DNA of 64,000 nucleotides. Origin: CAITWD01 sp963727285. GTDB lineage: Bacteria > Actinomycetota > Thermoleophilia > Miltoncostaeales > Miltoncostaeaceae. The notes under the pieces were generated by a model. The model was given only the letters and a program-made list of their open reading frames with translations, was not told the origin of the DNA and made no database searches. The translations under genes and the position numbers were made by a program. Where the stretch lies: the NCBI GenBank assembly GCA_963727285.1, contig CAVSFF010000008.1:14667-78666 (forward strand). The letters are read 5' to 3'. The first letter of the stretch is position 1. Every line of letters begins with the position of its first letter. Below, in pieces: positions 63,860 through 64,000 of the stretch.

Positions 63860-64000
63860 CACATGACCTCCTGACGCGCCGTCAGCCGGTGGTACAGGTC
63901 GTCGTACGAGGTGATGGAGCGCTCGGCCGAGAACTGCGACATCGCGCGTTCCCGCAGACCGTCGGCCGCGCTCGGCGCACTCCGGCCGGCCAGCCGATGG
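63859..64000 (-). CDS. Glycosyltransferase C-terminus, probably pelF-like (cut by window edge)
   Basis: Only the last 46 residues are visible (…REMSQFSAERSITSYDDLYHR-type end, here RERAMSQFSAERSITSYDDL). The pattern of an F-S-x-x-x-x-I-x-x-Y-x-x-L-Y tail is typical of GT4 transferases and the gene directly precedes pelG, as pelF does. The TGA at 63859-63861 overlaps the next start. Confidence 0.5.
   Translation of the reverse strand, partial: HRLAGRSAPSAADGLRERAMSQFSAERSITSYDDLYHRLTARQEVM

Noticed and set aside
1..64000. CRISPR arrays, insertion sequences, rRNA genes and replication origins
   Set aside because: I looked for repeated spacers, transposase motifs with terminal inverted repeats, 16S/23S-like stretches and DnaA-box clusters and saw none. 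The integrase at 59486 is the only mobile-element gene.

Overview
This is high-GC DNA with dense, mostly operonic genes from an actinobacterium. The pheT-argCJBD order, a polyphosphate/ATP glucokinase, an F420-type (Ddn-family) reductase, a DUF815 ATPase and many apparently leaderless genes all fit Actinomycetota. My best guess, by inference only, is the class Thermoleophilia (Solirubrobacterales-like). There is no rRNA operon, CRISPR array or insertion sequence.

Layout. 1-5.8 kb: 3' end of pheT, then argC-argJ-argB-argD joined by overlapping start/stop codons. 5.9-9.2 kb: a MacB/FtsX-type ABC exporter. 9.1-9.7 kb: an RsbW-like anti-sigma kinase. 9.8-16.7 kb: argG, two related propeller-like proteins of unknown role, dnaE and a Cys-rich protein. 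16.7-31.5 kb: housekeeping and stress genes on both strands (lipoprotein cyclophilin, aldo/keto reductase, msrB, acetyl-CoA synthetase, SpoIID-NlpC/P60 wall enzyme, DUF815 ATPase, Mrr-like nuclease, cation/proton antiporter, polysaccharide deacetylase, Ddn-type reductase, AIM24, Dps, DUF1059). 31.8-33.0 kb: a secreted glycosidase-like protein.

33.1-44.2 kb is the most unusual part. A six-gene minus-strand operon, largely coupled by 4-nt overlaps, encodes a GT2 polyprenyl-phosphate sugar transferase-like enzyme, a GT4 enzyme, a GT-C membrane transferase, a MOP flippase fused to a GT4, an NRPS-like adenylation-carrier-thioesterase protein fused to a polysaccharide pyruvyltransferase, and an Sfp-type phosphopantetheinyl transferase. 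Together these look like a machine that builds and exports a surface glycan and may decorate it with both pyruvate and an activated amino (or aryl/hydroxy) acid. I know of no described system with this fusion.

44.5-50.6 kb: polyphosphate glucokinase, a lipoprotein, a Cys-rich HTH regulator, and a phosphoketolase-acetate kinase pair (sugar phosphate to acetyl-phosphate to acetate plus ATP). 50.8-54.7 kb: a minus-strand signalling cluster (ECF sigma factor, anti-sigma-like membrane protein, LuxR protein with a degenerate receiver, GAF/GGDEF-like/HD-GYP protein). 55.0-59.1 kb: small secreted proteins and a secreted GH5-like protein carrying a lysyl-oxidase-like domain. 59.2-64.0 kb: a degenerate tRNA-Gly(CCC)-like sequence, TGGTACC repeats, a tyrosine integrase and then pelG/pelF-like exopolysaccharide genes, possibly the left end of an integrated island.

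At least twelve genes, including argD and phosphoketolase, are interrupted by apparent one-base indels while their sequence continues perfectly in another frame. This pattern is better explained by uncorrected sequencing or assembly errors than by gene decay. I therefore annotate these genes over their full span and mark where the frame changes.
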